The notes beneath the pieces were generated by a model, which was not told the origin of the DNA, ran no database searches, and was given only the letters and a program-made list of their open reading frames with translations. The position numbers were made by a program, and so were the translations under genes. A DNA stretch of 64,000 nt from Paenibacillus melissococcoides (lineage in GTDB: Bacteria > Bacillota > Bacilli > Paenibacillales > Paenibacillaceae): contig CALYLO010000007.1 of the NCBI GenBank assembly GCA_944800085.1, forward strand, positions 62,001 to 126,000, given 5' to 3'. How positions within the stretch are numbered: position 1 is the stretch's first letter; every line of letters begins with the position of its first letter. This document shows positions 32,776 to 42,068 of the stretch, one piece after another.

Positions 32776-33253
32776 CGGCACCACCTCCTCGCCCAAGGAA
32801 CGTGCCCTTAAAAAACTTCTCCTCGGCAATGTGCCAAGCTGCATGCTCCTTTTGAGAGGCGAATACTCGGAGATTTTCAAGGCGATTATCCCTTTTATTT
32901 CCGTTGATATGATGGACCACCTCACCAGGCTTAAGTGGCCGCCCTATCTTCTGCTCTGCAATGATTCGGTGTAAATGCCGTCCGTAGTATTTCTCATACG
33001 TTCTACCTTTTCCCGAATCCAATCTTGCCAATCTCAGCTTTTTCCGCTTCTCATCAGTCATTCTACCCGGGTTCAGCTTTCGGTTAAGCTCGCTTAAATG
33101 TGGGTGTCTTTGATATCCCTCTGGGTTATGCTTCCGCGACCTATGCTTCCGAAGGCATTCCCTGCTGCAGAAACTGTTTTTGCTAAGCTCACTCTTATAC
33201 CGCGTCACCTTAATTCCGCACCAAGCGCATGGTACTTCCACTTTTCGACTCAT
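32753..33253 (-). CDS. HNH endonuclease
   Basis: A 166-residue protein. An N-terminal zinc-finger-like module (CAWCGIKVTRYKSELSKNSFCSREC) is followed by a NUMOD-like basic segment and an HNH domain (GEVVHHINGNKRDNRLENLRVFASQKEHAAWH). It lies between the VRR-NUC and helicase genes and overlaps both. It may be a homing-type endonuclease that invaded the replication module, or a packaging-related HNH. Its codons overlap the helicase RBS. Confidence 0.88.
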   Translation of the reverse strand: MSRKVEVPCAWCGIKVTRYKSELSKNSFCSRECLRKHRSRKHNPEGYQRHPHLSELNRKLNPGRMTDEKRKKLRLARLDSGKGRTYEKYYGRHLHRIIAEQKIGRPLKPGEVVHHINGNKRDNRLENLRVFASQKEHAAWHIAEEKFFKGTFLGRGGGADEKVHTP

Positions 33254-33531
33254 ACGCCCATCAACTCCTGCAGCAGCCCATCAACCTGCGCGATGCTGTC
33301 CACTATCCGGACATCACAGCCAAGCGCCCGAAAGTGCTTGTGCTGGACCAACTGTAGCGCGGTAGGCTTTCGGCCGGGCGCTTTCAGCTCCACGAATACG
33401 ATACGGCCACCTGGAAGGATGACTATCCGATCAGGCACCCCAGAATTACCCGGACTGACAAATTTATAGGCACGGCCACCCGCAGCCTTTACTTTCTCCC
33501 GCAAATACTTCTCTATGTCTCGTTCTCTCAT
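33250..33531 (-). CDS. VRR-NUC domain nuclease
   Basis: A 93-residue protein from ATG 33531 (AAAGGAGCAGCGG upstream). MRERDIEKYLREKVKAAGGRAYKFVSPGNSGVPDRIVILPGGRIVFVELKAPG has the PD-(D/E)xK-type residues (GVPDR..., FVELK) of the VRR-NUC family. These small nucleases accompany SNF2-like helicases in phage replication modules, as here. Confidence 0.9.
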   Translation of the reverse strand: MRERDIEKYLREKVKAAGGRAYKFVSPGNSGVPDRIVILPGGRIVFVELKAPGRKPTALQLVQHKHFRALGCDVRIVDSIAQVDGLLQELMGV

Positions 33532-33659
33532 TCCGCTGCTCCTTTCTCCGCTCGTCAACGTTTTCTTGTGCGCACGTATATGAGTCAAAATTTAGGGGGA
33601 TTAGAGAGATTAGGGGGGAGTATAACTCTCTAATATCTCTAAATACCTTCTCTATTACT

Positions 33660-33809
33660 ATTTATGTTGACAATGTTGACAGATATAATAAGTACAGTAT
33701 TATCAAGGGTTTAGGGGACTTATCCACAGTCAACATTTCGTCAACACGTCAACAATTCCAATTTTTAGGCGACGTTGACAAGTTGACGTGTTTTGTTGAC
33801 GTGTTGACG
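33660..33809. other. Candidate phage replication origin: DnaA box and GTTGAC repeats
   Basis: Nine copies of GTTGAC or its complement occur at 33666, 33675, 33729, 33740, 33748, 33774, 33782, 33795 and 33803. A perfect DnaA box TTATCCACA lies at 33720-33728. The pair CGTCAACACGTCAAC (33739-33753) and its exact complement (33795-33809) form a 15-bp inverted repeat. An AT-rich stretch (about 33601-33700) adjoins. It sits next to the primase-helicase gene, the usual place for a phage origin. Confidence 0.65.
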
Positions 33810-33813
33810 GTGA

Positions 33814-36225
33814 TCAAGCCCTCCGGTACCCCCGCTGCCGACCGTAATCTGCCCCTGCTCGGATGGTGCTGGCAGGCACCCAGCCAGGCATTTTTTGCAG
33901 GATTGCATTAATCCGGCGCGTGTCCTGCTTGCTGATTGGGCGGCGCTCCTGGAGGCATTCCCGCCAGATTTCGGCTGCGCATACCCGGTCCCGCGCGGCT
34001 AGCGGCCCGTCATACTGCATCCCGCCGCCCCAGAATATGCGGCGTTGGTCTGCGCCCCAGGAAAGCCAGTTTTCCGGAATCGGTCTATTCAAAAAGTCTT
34101 CAATCAATCCTTCCAGTGGGTCACTGGACATATGTTCTTGGCGTCGCCGCTCCGCTTCGGCTTCCAGTTCAGATGAGAGATATAGCGGCTCACCTAAACG
34201 CCACCGGGCGACGGCCTCCGCCCATATCTGACTAACCTCCTCGGCTTCCATCTGAAACGCCGATTTGGTTGCATGCTCTGGCCGCGCATCAATCGGCCAA
34301 AAACGGCGGTTCCCCGTCGGGTCATGGAGATATTCATGATCGTTTGTCGTACCAAAAAAGACAGCCCGGCGCACCTGGTGCTTGACGTTGCGACCATATG
34401 CGGCTCTGTACTGATCGTCCTCCTTGGAAAGAAACTGCTTGATACGGTTGACATCCACCTTACTAAAAGCTTGCAGTTCCGCAATTTCGACAATCCATTT
34501 CCCCTCGATCAGTTCCTCGGCCTCTTTGCCCTCAAAGCTTTTGATCGAGTCCGTAAACCAGTCCATGCCCATACGCCGGAAAAACGTGCTTTTCCCAAGC
34601 CCCTGCTGCGCGCTATATAGCACCGTCATATAATCGAATTTTGCGCCTTTCGGCAGCATGACGCGTGCAACAGCAGCCACGAACGCCTTGCGCGCGACAG
34701 CTCGGACAAAAGGGCAATCCTCCGCCCCAAAATAGTCGATATATACGCTATCCAGACGCGGCACGCCGTCCCACTCCTGCGCCTCCAGGTATTCTGCAAC
34801 CGGATTACGCGCGTTTGCCTCGGCGGCATACGTCACCGCATCGCGGATGGCCGTCTCTGACCGGAATCCTAATACGCGCTCTACATACAGCCGCAGGCAA
34901 GCATCGTCGCGATCCGTCCACCGGAACGGCCCCTCGGCACCGGACCGCTCCGGCCACGGCAGCGGAGCCAGCCCATATAGCGTTTCCGTAAATGTGTCCC
35001 GGTATATCCTTCCTTTTAGATTGGGATCATACAGCAACAGCGTCGCAACATTTTCGGACGACTTGAGATACATCCCGTTGCTGTTAATCTTTAGATGCTT
35101 GATCCAATCCATATCGGCGTCGTTGCTCTCCACAGCCCCCGGCTGTGCCTCCAGCGCGGACAGAGCCTTTTCATACCGTTCCTGCTTGAGCAGCCCTGCA
35201 ACCGGCTCCTGTTGCATCGCAAAGGCCGACATCGCCGCATAGGACGGCAGCCGATTGGTCGGCGTACCCGGCTTGGCCTCGTCGTCTTGATCCCCAAAGA
35301 GATGCAGACGCACCAGGTCAAAGGCGTTGACGAGCCGGCCGCCGCACGGATCCGTAGCGTGGTGAGAGTACAAAAATGCACCATCGTCGTATACGATAGC
35401 GCCGCCCGTAGTAGAGCCGCCCACAAAGGTATAGCGCCCGCTGCCGTCATCGGTCGGTGAATAGATGCCAGGCAAAAAGGTTTCCATCGCCTGCAGGACG
35501 TCGTAGACCCGGCAGAATGCCCCTACAACCCCCGGCTTTACTTTTGGATCCCCCTGCTTCGCAGCAAGGCGTACATGCGTCTGTTGCGTGCCAGGGACCT
35601 GCGGCCACTCCGCCACATTGCGCCAATCCTGGTACATCGCGAGTACACCGTCAGCACTGAGGAACGGCTTATCGCCAAAGGTAAAGACGTACTGACTATC
35701 CGCGCAGCAGCTCGGCCAGTACATCAACCGATGCGCCTGGAAGGTAGTCGGGTCACACAGCTCAATGCCAATGATAGCCGCCAGCTTGCGCGCCAGCGGC
35801 TCATATTCATCAGCAGATATCGTCCGATCGGTCGGAACAAGCACCCGGAGACGAGGCTTTGCTTCCTCGTGCTTCCGGGTAGAATAGACGGCATAGGCGC
35901 AGCCGAGACCGTCCAGGCGGCGCAGTATGTCCATTGTGCCGCCAGCAGGAACGCTGTCCAGGTCTAGCGTCAGCACGTCCCGTCCTGTCACCGCGTTGGC
36001 CTTCCGGCGGCAGCCTGAAAGGGAGCCGGCGACGAAGCCGCCGACGTCCTTCAGGTCATCTTGTTTGGATTTTGGCATCGCCAGATACTCGGCCAGCGTC
36101 TCCGTGCCCCTCGCAGCTACCCGCAGCCGCTCCACAAGCTCGGACCAATAGAGCGTCTGTCCCTGCCAGCTGGTGCTATGGCGGCTGCCGGCGCTAGAGA
36201 TGGTCAATTGTCTGTCGTAATTCAC
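33814..36225 (-). CDS. VapE-type primase-helicase
   Basis: An 803-residue replication protein. The N-terminal part has an AEP-primase-like pattern (RDVLTLDLDSVPAG; KPRLRVLVPTDR; HRLMYWPSC). The C-terminal virulence-associated E ATPase has Walker A (YSAQQGLGKSTFFRRMG) near residue 545, Walker B-like WIVEIAEL, and GTTNDHEYLHDPTGNRRFWP. It likely primes and unwinds at the adjacent repeat-rich origin. The frame is intact, unlike the neighbouring helicase and polymerase. Confidence 0.92.
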   Translation of the reverse strand: MNYDRQLTISSAGSRHSTSWQGQTLYWSELVERLRVAARGTETLAEYLAMPKSKQDDLKDVGGFVAGSLSGCRRKANAVTGRDVLTLDLDSVPAGGTMDILRRLDGLGCAYAVYSTRKHEEAKPRLRVLVPTDRTISADEYEPLARKLAAIIGIELCDPTTFQAHRLMYWPSCCADSQYVFTFGDKPFLSADGVLAMYQDWRNVAEWPQVPGTQQTHVRLAAKQGDPKVKPGVVGAFCRVYDVLQAMETFLPGIYSPTDDGSGRYTFVGGSTTGGAIVYDDGAFLYSHHATDPCGGRLVNAFDLVRLHLFGDQDDEAKPGTPTNRLPSYAAMSAFAMQQEPVAGLLKQERYEKALSALEAQPGAVESNDADMDWIKHLKINSNGMYLKSSENVATLLLYDPNLKGRIYRDTFTETLYGLAPLPWPERSGAEGPFRWTDRDDACLRLYVERVLGFRSETAIRDAVTYAAEANARNPVAEYLEAQEWDGVPRLDSVYIDYFGAEDCPFVRAVARKAFVAAVARVMLPKGAKFDYMTVLYSAQQGLGKSTFFRRMGMDWFTDSIKSFEGKEAEELIEGKWIVEIAELQAFSKVDVNRIKQFLSKEDDQYRAAYGRNVKHQVRRAVFFGTTNDHEYLHDPTGNRRFWPIDARPEHATKSAFQMEAEEVSQIWAEAVARWRLGEPLYLSSELEAEAERRRQEHMSSDPLEGLIEDFLNRPIPENWLSWGADQRRIFWGGGMQYDGPLAARDRVCAAEIWRECLQERRPISKQDTRRINAILQKMPGWVPASTIRAGADYGRQRGYRRA

Positions 36226-36254
36226 AGCGCCTTGCCCCTTTCGCTTCTACTCTT

Positions 36255-36509
36255 TCACCGGAGCATGATTTCATAGTCGAAAACTTCGACTTCCGTTTCA
36301 TCCGGGGAACTCAGATCATAATCAACACCTTCAACAATGCCGCACCCTAATTTCCGCAAATGGTGTATGACCTCATCGGCCATGTCCGATCTTCTTTCAG
36401 CCTCATCCAAAAGCTTGTTTATTTTGGATTCAGGGACATCTTCCGGGATCGAAATAATCGCCTCTCTGTCATACGTCAAAACTTCTTTTATTCGGATTCT
36501 CACTTTCAT
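36255..36509 (-). CDS. Uncharacterised acidic phage protein
   Basis: An 84-residue protein (MKVRIRIKEVLTYDREAIISIPEDVPESKINKLLDEAERRSDMADEVIHHLRKLG...). The ATG directly follows the stop of the zinc-finger gene (TAAATG). No family recognised. Confidence 0.6.
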   Translation of the reverse strand: MKVRIRIKEVLTYDREAIISIPEDVPESKINKLLDEAERRSDMADEVIHHLRKLGCGIVEGVDYDLSSPDETEVEVFDYEIMLR

Positions 36510-36638
36510 TTATTCATCATCCTCCCCATAACCAGCATCGCTTTCAAGCATGTGGCAATCTGGACAAAACAGCGTTCCACAGCATGGACAACCTTCCCAC
36601 CATGTATCACAATCTGGGCACTTATCTTCATCCTTCAT
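36510..36638 (-). CDS. Small Cys-rich zinc-finger protein
   Basis: A 42-residue frame with paired cysteines (CPDCD, CPCCG, CPDCH) and an acidic tail. Tight spacing to both neighbours (3 bases upstream, directly adjacent downstream) supports that it is real. Probably binds two zinc ions; role unknown. Confidence 0.6.
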   Translation of the reverse strand: MKDEDKCPDCDTWWEGCPCCGTLFCPDCHMLESDAGYGEDDE

Positions 36639-36641
36639 CCT

Positions 36642-37466
36642 TCATGCTTTCTCATCTCCCAACATAAACTCGATATATTTCCGGGTCTTCTGCAAGTCTT
36701 CGTCGCCACCTTTCCAGCGCTCCCGACAAACGTATTTGAGTACATTACCCTTGCAATAACCGCGGAACTCTTCTGGCGTTAGCTTGGCACGGATAATATC
36801 GATCGTCTCGATGCCACCGACGGTGTAATGAGATGGCCGCTCCACTGGGTCATGTTCCTCTTCCAGCTCGGCGATGCGCTGCCGATTGTCCGAGTCTATC
36901 TGCGCCCAGCGTGCGAGTTCGCTTTCGTAGTCCATGATCCGATTACTTTGCTCAAGAATGCACTGAGCTTGGCTATCACACAGCTGCTTCCAGGACTGCA
37001 GGTCGCTGTCCGCTTCGATTAACGTATCCAGTGGATCTGCTTGAGGCTCCGCCGACGGGGTAGGTGTCCGGTCTTCCGCCTTCTCAAGCAGTTGCCTGGC
37101 CTTCTCCGGAGTAATCCCTCTCAAGTCCCACTTTTTAACCCAATATTGCAACGTTTGGTTTTTCACCTTCCAAGCCCGCTCGATGCTAGACAACGATTCT
37201 CCGGCGGCAACGGCCTCGAGTAAATCCCGTTTTGTAAGCCCGCAATCCGGCCCCTGCTTTTCGTTTCTTCCCTTCTTGCTTTCCCGCCTCCCCTCATCAT
37301 TACCGGCTATCCGCAGTCCAACCGGCATTTTAACTTTTCCATCCGGAGTCGGCATGGCCCGGTAGCGCTCCAGTTCCTCCGGCGACAGCTGGTATTCGAC
37401 AACCGGACCGCTGCCGCTCGATTTTGCTTCAACGTCCCGTTTGGGAATGGATGTTCTTTTGTCCAC
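36642..37466 (-). CDS. DUF3310 protein with a DNA-binding-like middle domain
   Basis: A 274-residue protein from GTG 37466 (GGAGGG seven bases upstream). The middle (LTKRDLLEAVAAGESLSSIERAWKVKNQTLQYWVKKWDLRG) resembles a helix-turn-helix. The C-terminus (DPVERPSHYTVGGIETIDIIRAKLTPEEFRGYCKGNVLKYVCRERWKGGDEDLQKTRKYIEFML) is the DUF3310 (nucleotide kinase-like SaV) domain common in phages. Fusion of the two is plausible but of unknown function. Confidence 0.8.
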   Translation of the reverse strand: MDKRTSIPKRDVEAKSSGSGPVVEYQLSPEELERYRAMPTPDGKVKMPVGLRIAGNDEGRRESKKGRNEKQGPDCGLTKRDLLEAVAAGESLSSIERAWKVKNQTLQYWVKKWDLRGITPEKARQLLEKAEDRTPTPSAEPQADPLDTLIEADSDLQSWKQLCDSQAQCILEQSNRIMDYESELARWAQIDSDNRQRIAELEEEHDPVERPSHYTVGGIETIDIIRAKLTPEEFRGYCKGNVLKYVCRERWKGGDEDLQKTRKYIEFMLGDEKA

Positions 37467-37503
37467 CTTCAATCCCTCCACTTTCCCGAATATACGTTCG
37501 ATT

Positions 37504-37653
37504 TTATGGCGCGATGCGCCCCCGTCGTGCCTTCTGTCTTCGCCGTGGCGGCGGATCGGGGAGGAGCACATAAACCGCCCCGATCACCTCTCCGCTATCA
37601 TTTGTGATAATGTCCCAAGGAATATCCTGAAAATACGGATCAACATTTGACAT
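37504..37653 (-). CDS. Small uncharacterised phage protein
   Basis: A 49-residue frame from ATG 37653 (AGGGGGGCC upstream): MSNVDPYFQDIPWDIITNDSGEVIGAVYVLLPDPPP and a basic tail. It follows the polymerase gene closely. Family not recognised. Confidence 0.5.
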   Translation of the reverse strand: MSNVDPYFQDIPWDIITNDSGEVIGAVYVLLPDPPPRRRQKARRGRIAP

Positions 37654-37666
37654 GGGGCAGGCCCCC

Positions 37667-39634
37667 CTAATCCTTTTGATAGAATGATGTTGCGAATCCA
37701 TCAGCCTTCAGCGGCAGCCCTGGAGCCCATGGGACAGGCTGCCCCATAATCTCAAGCACATGATCCAGCTTATCAGGGCTATCAGCCTCTATGCCCGCTT
37801 CATCGTGTACGTGCAGCACGGTCTCGTAACCCGCCTGTTCCAAGCGTGTCAATGATACGGCCAGACAGTCCCGAGCAATCGCCTGCACAACGTTCTCCGT
37901 CAGCTTCCCGCCGTAGGTGCTGAGTACCGTCCATTTCTTCTTGGTTTGATCCACGCCCCAATAATGCAGCGCGGGCTTGCCGAAGTCATTTTCCTTTATG
38001 AACGGTTTTGCATAATACAACTTGCGCCCACTAGGCAGCGTAATCGTGAAAAAGTCCTGACCAGTACCATAATGGCTTTCCCGTGCAAAGATGAGGCCCT
38101 TAATGCCGATTGACTCCCCGCGATCCATGACACCAAGCGCGGCAGCTTCGAGGCTGTACCATAAGTCAACGATGCGCCGATTAGCGTTGCGCCAGCGAAG
38201 AACGATGTCCGGAAGCTCATCTTCGGTCAACCCCATATCTAGTGCACCCATGCTAATAAGTGCGCCTTTCCCGCCCTGGTATCCAAGGGCCAGTTCTGCC
38301 ACCTTACCCTTTTGCCGCAGGTCACTGCCTTTGCCGATCTGTTCGATAGGGACTCCGAACATTTGCGACGCTGACGCTTCGTAAATCTTCCCGTGTGTAT
38401 TAAAGACGTCCAGCCGCCATTGTTCGCCAGCCAGCCAGGCAATTACACGGGCCTCAATTGCCGAGAAGTCAGCAACAAGGAGTGTCTTCCCCTCCGGGGC
38501 GACGAACGCAGTCCGAATGAGTTGAGAGAGCGTATCCGGGACATTGCCGTAAACAAACTTGAGCATATCTACTTTCTTTTCTTTGACCAGTTGGCGCGCG
38601 TACTCCAACGTGGAAAGGTAGTTCCGTGGTAAGTTTTGAATTTGGACAAGACGTCCCGCCCAGCGACCGGTTCGATTCGCACCGTAGAACTGCAAAAGCC
38701 CCCGAACGCGCCCATCCTCACAGGCTGCCTGTTTCATGGCCTGGTACTTCTTGACGCTAGTTTTAGAGAGCTCTTGGCGGATCTCCAGAACCCGCCGGGC
38801 CCGGCCTTCGTCAAGGACATCAATGAGCTTCGATACCGTCCCTTTCTGCAGGTTTTCGATCTCTTCGCCTGTCTCTTCCTCCAGCCATTTCGTGAGCTGC
38901 TGCACGGACTTTGGATTGTCCAGGCCGGTGATCTGGATAGCCTCGGCCTTTAACCCTCCCGTCACCTGTTCGTCAATCGTCAGGGCCCCCTCCACCATCC
39001 GCAAGTCACAGGCCAGACCGCGAGCATTGATTCGCTGGTCAAGCTCCCATAACCTCCATTCTTGCTCGGGCACCGGGAACAACGATAGCCGGCGCAAAAT
39101 CTCCATTTCGGCCACAACATCGCCAGCGCAGTATTCCTTAAACAGATCCCATTTCGCCGGCTCATGGTGCGGCAGCGTTCTTGTGCGCATCCCGTTCTTC
39201 TTGCTCGGCTTACATGGCACGCAGAACGTCCGGATAAGCGATCCACCCGTTCCGAGTTTACGTTTATCCTGCGGGATGCCCAGCGCCTCGCCCAAGGCGG
39301 CCAAGCCCGCAGGATAACCGCAATACAGGCCATGGACCTGAGTGCAGCGCCATTGCTCAAGTGGTGAGGGCCAAAACTTGTTGAGACAGTACCACTCAAA
39401 TGCGGCATTGTATGCGTGCTTTATGACCGTGGGGTCATTCAACGCTTGGAGCACTTCCAGCGGTAAAGACTCACCTTGCGCCAGGTCAACAATCTGCACT
39501 CAGCGGTCAAAGTCGAAAGACCAGGCGAAGAGAAGGATTTGAAAATCTGGGGACTGCACGTACTTGTACAGTCCCGCTTTTTTGATGTCGATCGACGAAT
39601 ACGTTTCGATGTCGATTGACAGATGCCTGGTCAT
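37667..39634 (-). pseudogene. Phage family-A DNA polymerase interrupted by an in-frame TGA
   Basis: From ATG 39634 the frame begins MTRHLSIDIETYSSIDIKK, a 3'-5' exonuclease motif (DIE). It meets TGA at 39500-39502 and continues in the same frame VQIVDLAQGESLPLEVLQALND through a complete polymerase. Motif A is LLVADFSAIEARVIAWLAG, motif B RQKGKVAELALGYQGG, motif C VLHVHDEAG. The stop removes about 44 residues. A restart at GTG 39499 would keep the polymerase but lose the first exonuclease carboxylates. Probably a nonsense mutation of an Arg or Trp codon. Confidence 0.85.
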
Positions 39635-40431
39635 ATGCCCCACACGCCGCCATTCAGCGGCTTACCGGTGATCGGATCAATCTGTGGCTGCTGAGGCTGT
39701 TGCGGTTGCTGCGGTGCCTGGGCATAACCTTGTTGACCATATTGCGGCTGCTGCGGAGCAGGTTGGCCGTACCCTTGCGGCGCTGGCTGCTGGCCGTATT
39801 GCGGATACGCTTGAGGAGCTGCAGGCGGTTGCTGGCCGTATTGCTGCGGTGGTGCTGCCTGCTCCCAGCCAGTCGGTGCCGGTGCTGGTGTGAAGCCGGC
39901 ACCGAATGCCTGCTCAGCGCTGACGCGGCCGCCCAGCGGCTCACCGTCACGAGTTTTCTGGACAGGTCCAAGGCCAGCCCCGATACCTTTTTTCTTGTTG
40001 TTATACGGATAAAAATTTATGTGTACCCGGCCGTACATGCCGCTATAGACCTCGGATTGATTAACGATTGGATTCAAATTTACATCAACTACTGATTGTT
40101 GCTGTTTGCTACTCAAAGCAATAACCCAATGGCCTTTACACTCGGGACCATACGGCTCGCCACTTTGAGGCTTGCGTCCGTCTCCGTCCCGGATCGGCAC
40201 TTCCGGCTGAGCTGTACCCGTCCAATAATTCAGAGTAATCCCCTTTTGAATTGCAGCTTGAACGGCAGCATAGATACGTTGCATCGTTGCAGTATCCGTC
40301 TTTGGGATAAGTACAGTAAGGCTGTATTTCGGCTCCTCCCCGGGATTGCTCGCACGAGGCGTAAACAAATTCACATAGCTAAGCCGTACCTCACCAGTCG
40401 TAACGCTTGTCGATTCGATTTGATTTGTCAT
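39631..40431 (-). CDS. DUF2815 protein, phage ssDNA-binding-like
   Basis: A 266-residue protein. Residues 1-170 carry the DUF2815 core (GEVRLSYVNLFTPRASNPGEEPKYSLTVLIPKTDTATMQRIYAAVQAA; VYSGMYGRVHINFYPYNN). The remaining tail is low-complexity Gln/Pro/Tyr/Gly, as in single-strand DNA-binding proteins. It overlaps the polymerase start by four bases. It likely coats ssDNA during replication. Confidence 0.88.
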   Translation of the reverse strand: MTNQIESTSVTTGEVRLSYVNLFTPRASNPGEEPKYSLTVLIPKTDTATMQRIYAAVQAAIQKGITLNYWTGTAQPEVPIRDGDGRKPQSGEPYGPECKGHWVIALSSKQQQSVVDVNLNPIVNQSEVYSGMYGRVHINFYPYNNKKKGIGAGLGPVQKTRDGEPLGGRVSAEQAFGAGFTPAPAPTGWEQAAPPQQYGQQPPAAPQAYPQYGQQPAPQGYGQPAPQQPQYGQQGYAQAPQQPQQPQQPQIDPITGKPLNGGVWGI

Positions 40432-40458
40432 TTGTCATTTCCCCCTAATCGGTTATTT

Positions 40459-41605
40459 TCATTGCCCGAATGCTTGCTCGGGCGAGATTTGATTCACTAA
40501 TGCTGGACGCTTGTCGTCAGCCGGTGCCAAGGTTGGCGCGCCCGGTCTACTGATTACATGCCCCGGCTCCTCCAGGAGCTCCCTATATTGCTTTTTACCT
40601 AGCGTTTTTTCCAGGGCTGGAGGTGTTATTGGCTGGCGCTCGAATAACAACGCCTCGTCGATCCCGTTTTCCTGCAGGTGCTTGAATGCTGCATCTAAGT
40701 CGGCATACTCCCGGCTGCCGCGTCCCGCTACAGCCTTCCACCCGGGGACGTCGCCACCTTTCAGCGATTCAGCTAACGCCAACTTCTTCAGGCTGCTATA
40801 CCATGACACGATACCCTCGGCACGACGCAGTACATCCCCGACCTCATCCCAACCGATAAGCGGAGGCTTTAACTGAACCAGCGGCGCAACGGAAAGCAGC
40901 TGCTCAACCCTCGCCCGGCAAGTCTCCTTCGCTCGGCAGAATCCGCAATGCTCACCGGGGACATACTCGCCTTTGCCCTCATAGGCCAGGGCAGCAATTG
41001 GCTTGATTGAATCCCCCCATGCAAGCAGTTCGGCTGCGGATATTGACCACTCGGATGCGTGCTCCCTCACACGGGGTTGCACAATCGCCATGTGGACCGT
41101 TTCGATATCATACAGCAGGGAGTAAGCCTGCAAGGCACCGAGAGCATACAGCTTTAAAATCGATGATGTGGAGCTGGCCGCTGCCGATAATGATGCAGTC
41201 CGCCGTCCCGAAGCCTTCCGGAGCATAGGCGGAGTAGTCAACCCGTCTTTCAATCGTGATGTACGGCGGAGCTGGGAAGGCATGCACCACACCCTGGACA
41301 TACTCCTGATAGGTGTCTGTATGTCGAAGCATTTCCTCGTCAAACAGCGGCTTGCCTTCGTGCGTTTGCTCTTTTAACTTTTTAAGCCTTGTATTAAAGG
41401 ATCGGGTGCTCATAGGCTCTACCAGCGCCCGGCGCAGCTTTAACTCCGCGATTTCGTGGGCAAGCGTGCCTTCCCGCGCCGCACCGGATGTCGTATCCGG
41501 TAATGTGTCCTCCAAGCGGGCCGATGGCGTACAGACCAGCCAGCGGTGTGCGCTGCTGGCTGACAGCAGCGCATGCGCCCGCTCTGCATGGGCAATCTGG
41601 GTCAT
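40459..41605 (-). pseudogene. DUF2800 recombination nuclease with an internal deletion
   Basis: The first frame (41605 to 41108) reads MTQIAHAERAHALLSASSAHRWLVCTPSARLED...YAPEGFGTADCIIIGSGQLHIIDFK, then goes out of frame. A second frame (to 40459) resumes at LYALGALQAYSLLYDIETVHMAIVQPR. The about fifteen residues expected between (the YGKG...NPQMK segment of DUF2800) are missing. That segment follows the catalytic Asp of this PD-(D/E)xK-like family. The deletion also shifts the frame, so the enzyme is inactive. Confidence 0.8.
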
Positions 41606-42054
41606 ATCTTTGCCCCCAAGCTGCGGAGATACGTTGCAAACTCGCCATAGAGCTCCTTTGGCAACTCCATGAGTGTGTTCGCCCCGTGCTGCTGCAACCA
41701 GGACGTCAGCTCGCCTGACCGGCCCGCGTCAACAATCGGGCCGGCTGCGACCCCAAGCTGCTCAAAGGTGTATGCCGGCGCAGCCGTCGGCACACCGACA
41801 GGGGCGGTCGGAGCTGGTGCAGCAGGAGCCTGGGCAGGAGTTACCGGAACCGCCGATTGTGTCGGAACGGCTGGGGTAGGTGCTGCACCGTAAGCCAGTT
41901 GCATTGGCGGCTGTTGGAATGCGGCGGCCGCTTGTTGTGGATCGTTCTGCGGGGTAGGCGCAGCAGCTGCCATCAACTTGCCGCCAAGAGATGCAGCCAG
42001 GTTATTGATTGCCCCGACCAATTCAGGGGCTTGGATAGAAATTGTGATGTTCAT
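41602..42054 (-). CDS. Phage protein with an Ala/Pro-rich linker
   Basis: A 150-residue protein. A short N-terminal domain (MNITISIQAPELVGAINNLAASLGG) and a C-terminal domain (YTFEQLGVAAGPIVDAGRSGELTSWLQQHGANTLMELPKELYGEFATYLRSLGAKI) are separated by a low-complexity Ala/Pro/Gln stretch. It is encoded upstream of DUF2800 in many Bacillales phages. Possibly an accessory factor for recombination. Confidence 0.7.
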   Translation of the reverse strand: MNITISIQAPELVGAINNLAASLGGKLMAAAAPTPQNDPQQAAAAFQQPPMQLAYGAAPTPAVPTQSAVPVTPAQAPAAPAPTAPVGVPTAAPAYTFEQLGVAAGPIVDAGRSGELTSWLQQHGANTLMELPKELYGEFATYLRSLGAKI

Positions 42055-42068
42055 GTGTAAGTCCTCCT

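Noticed and set aside
30167..41605. Phage stop-codon recoding
   Set aside because: TAA, TGA and TAG each interrupt a gene in frame, but they are different codons, one lies outside the prophage, and other genes end normally with all three. Frameshift and deletion lesions occur alongside. Mutation or sequence error is the simpler reading.
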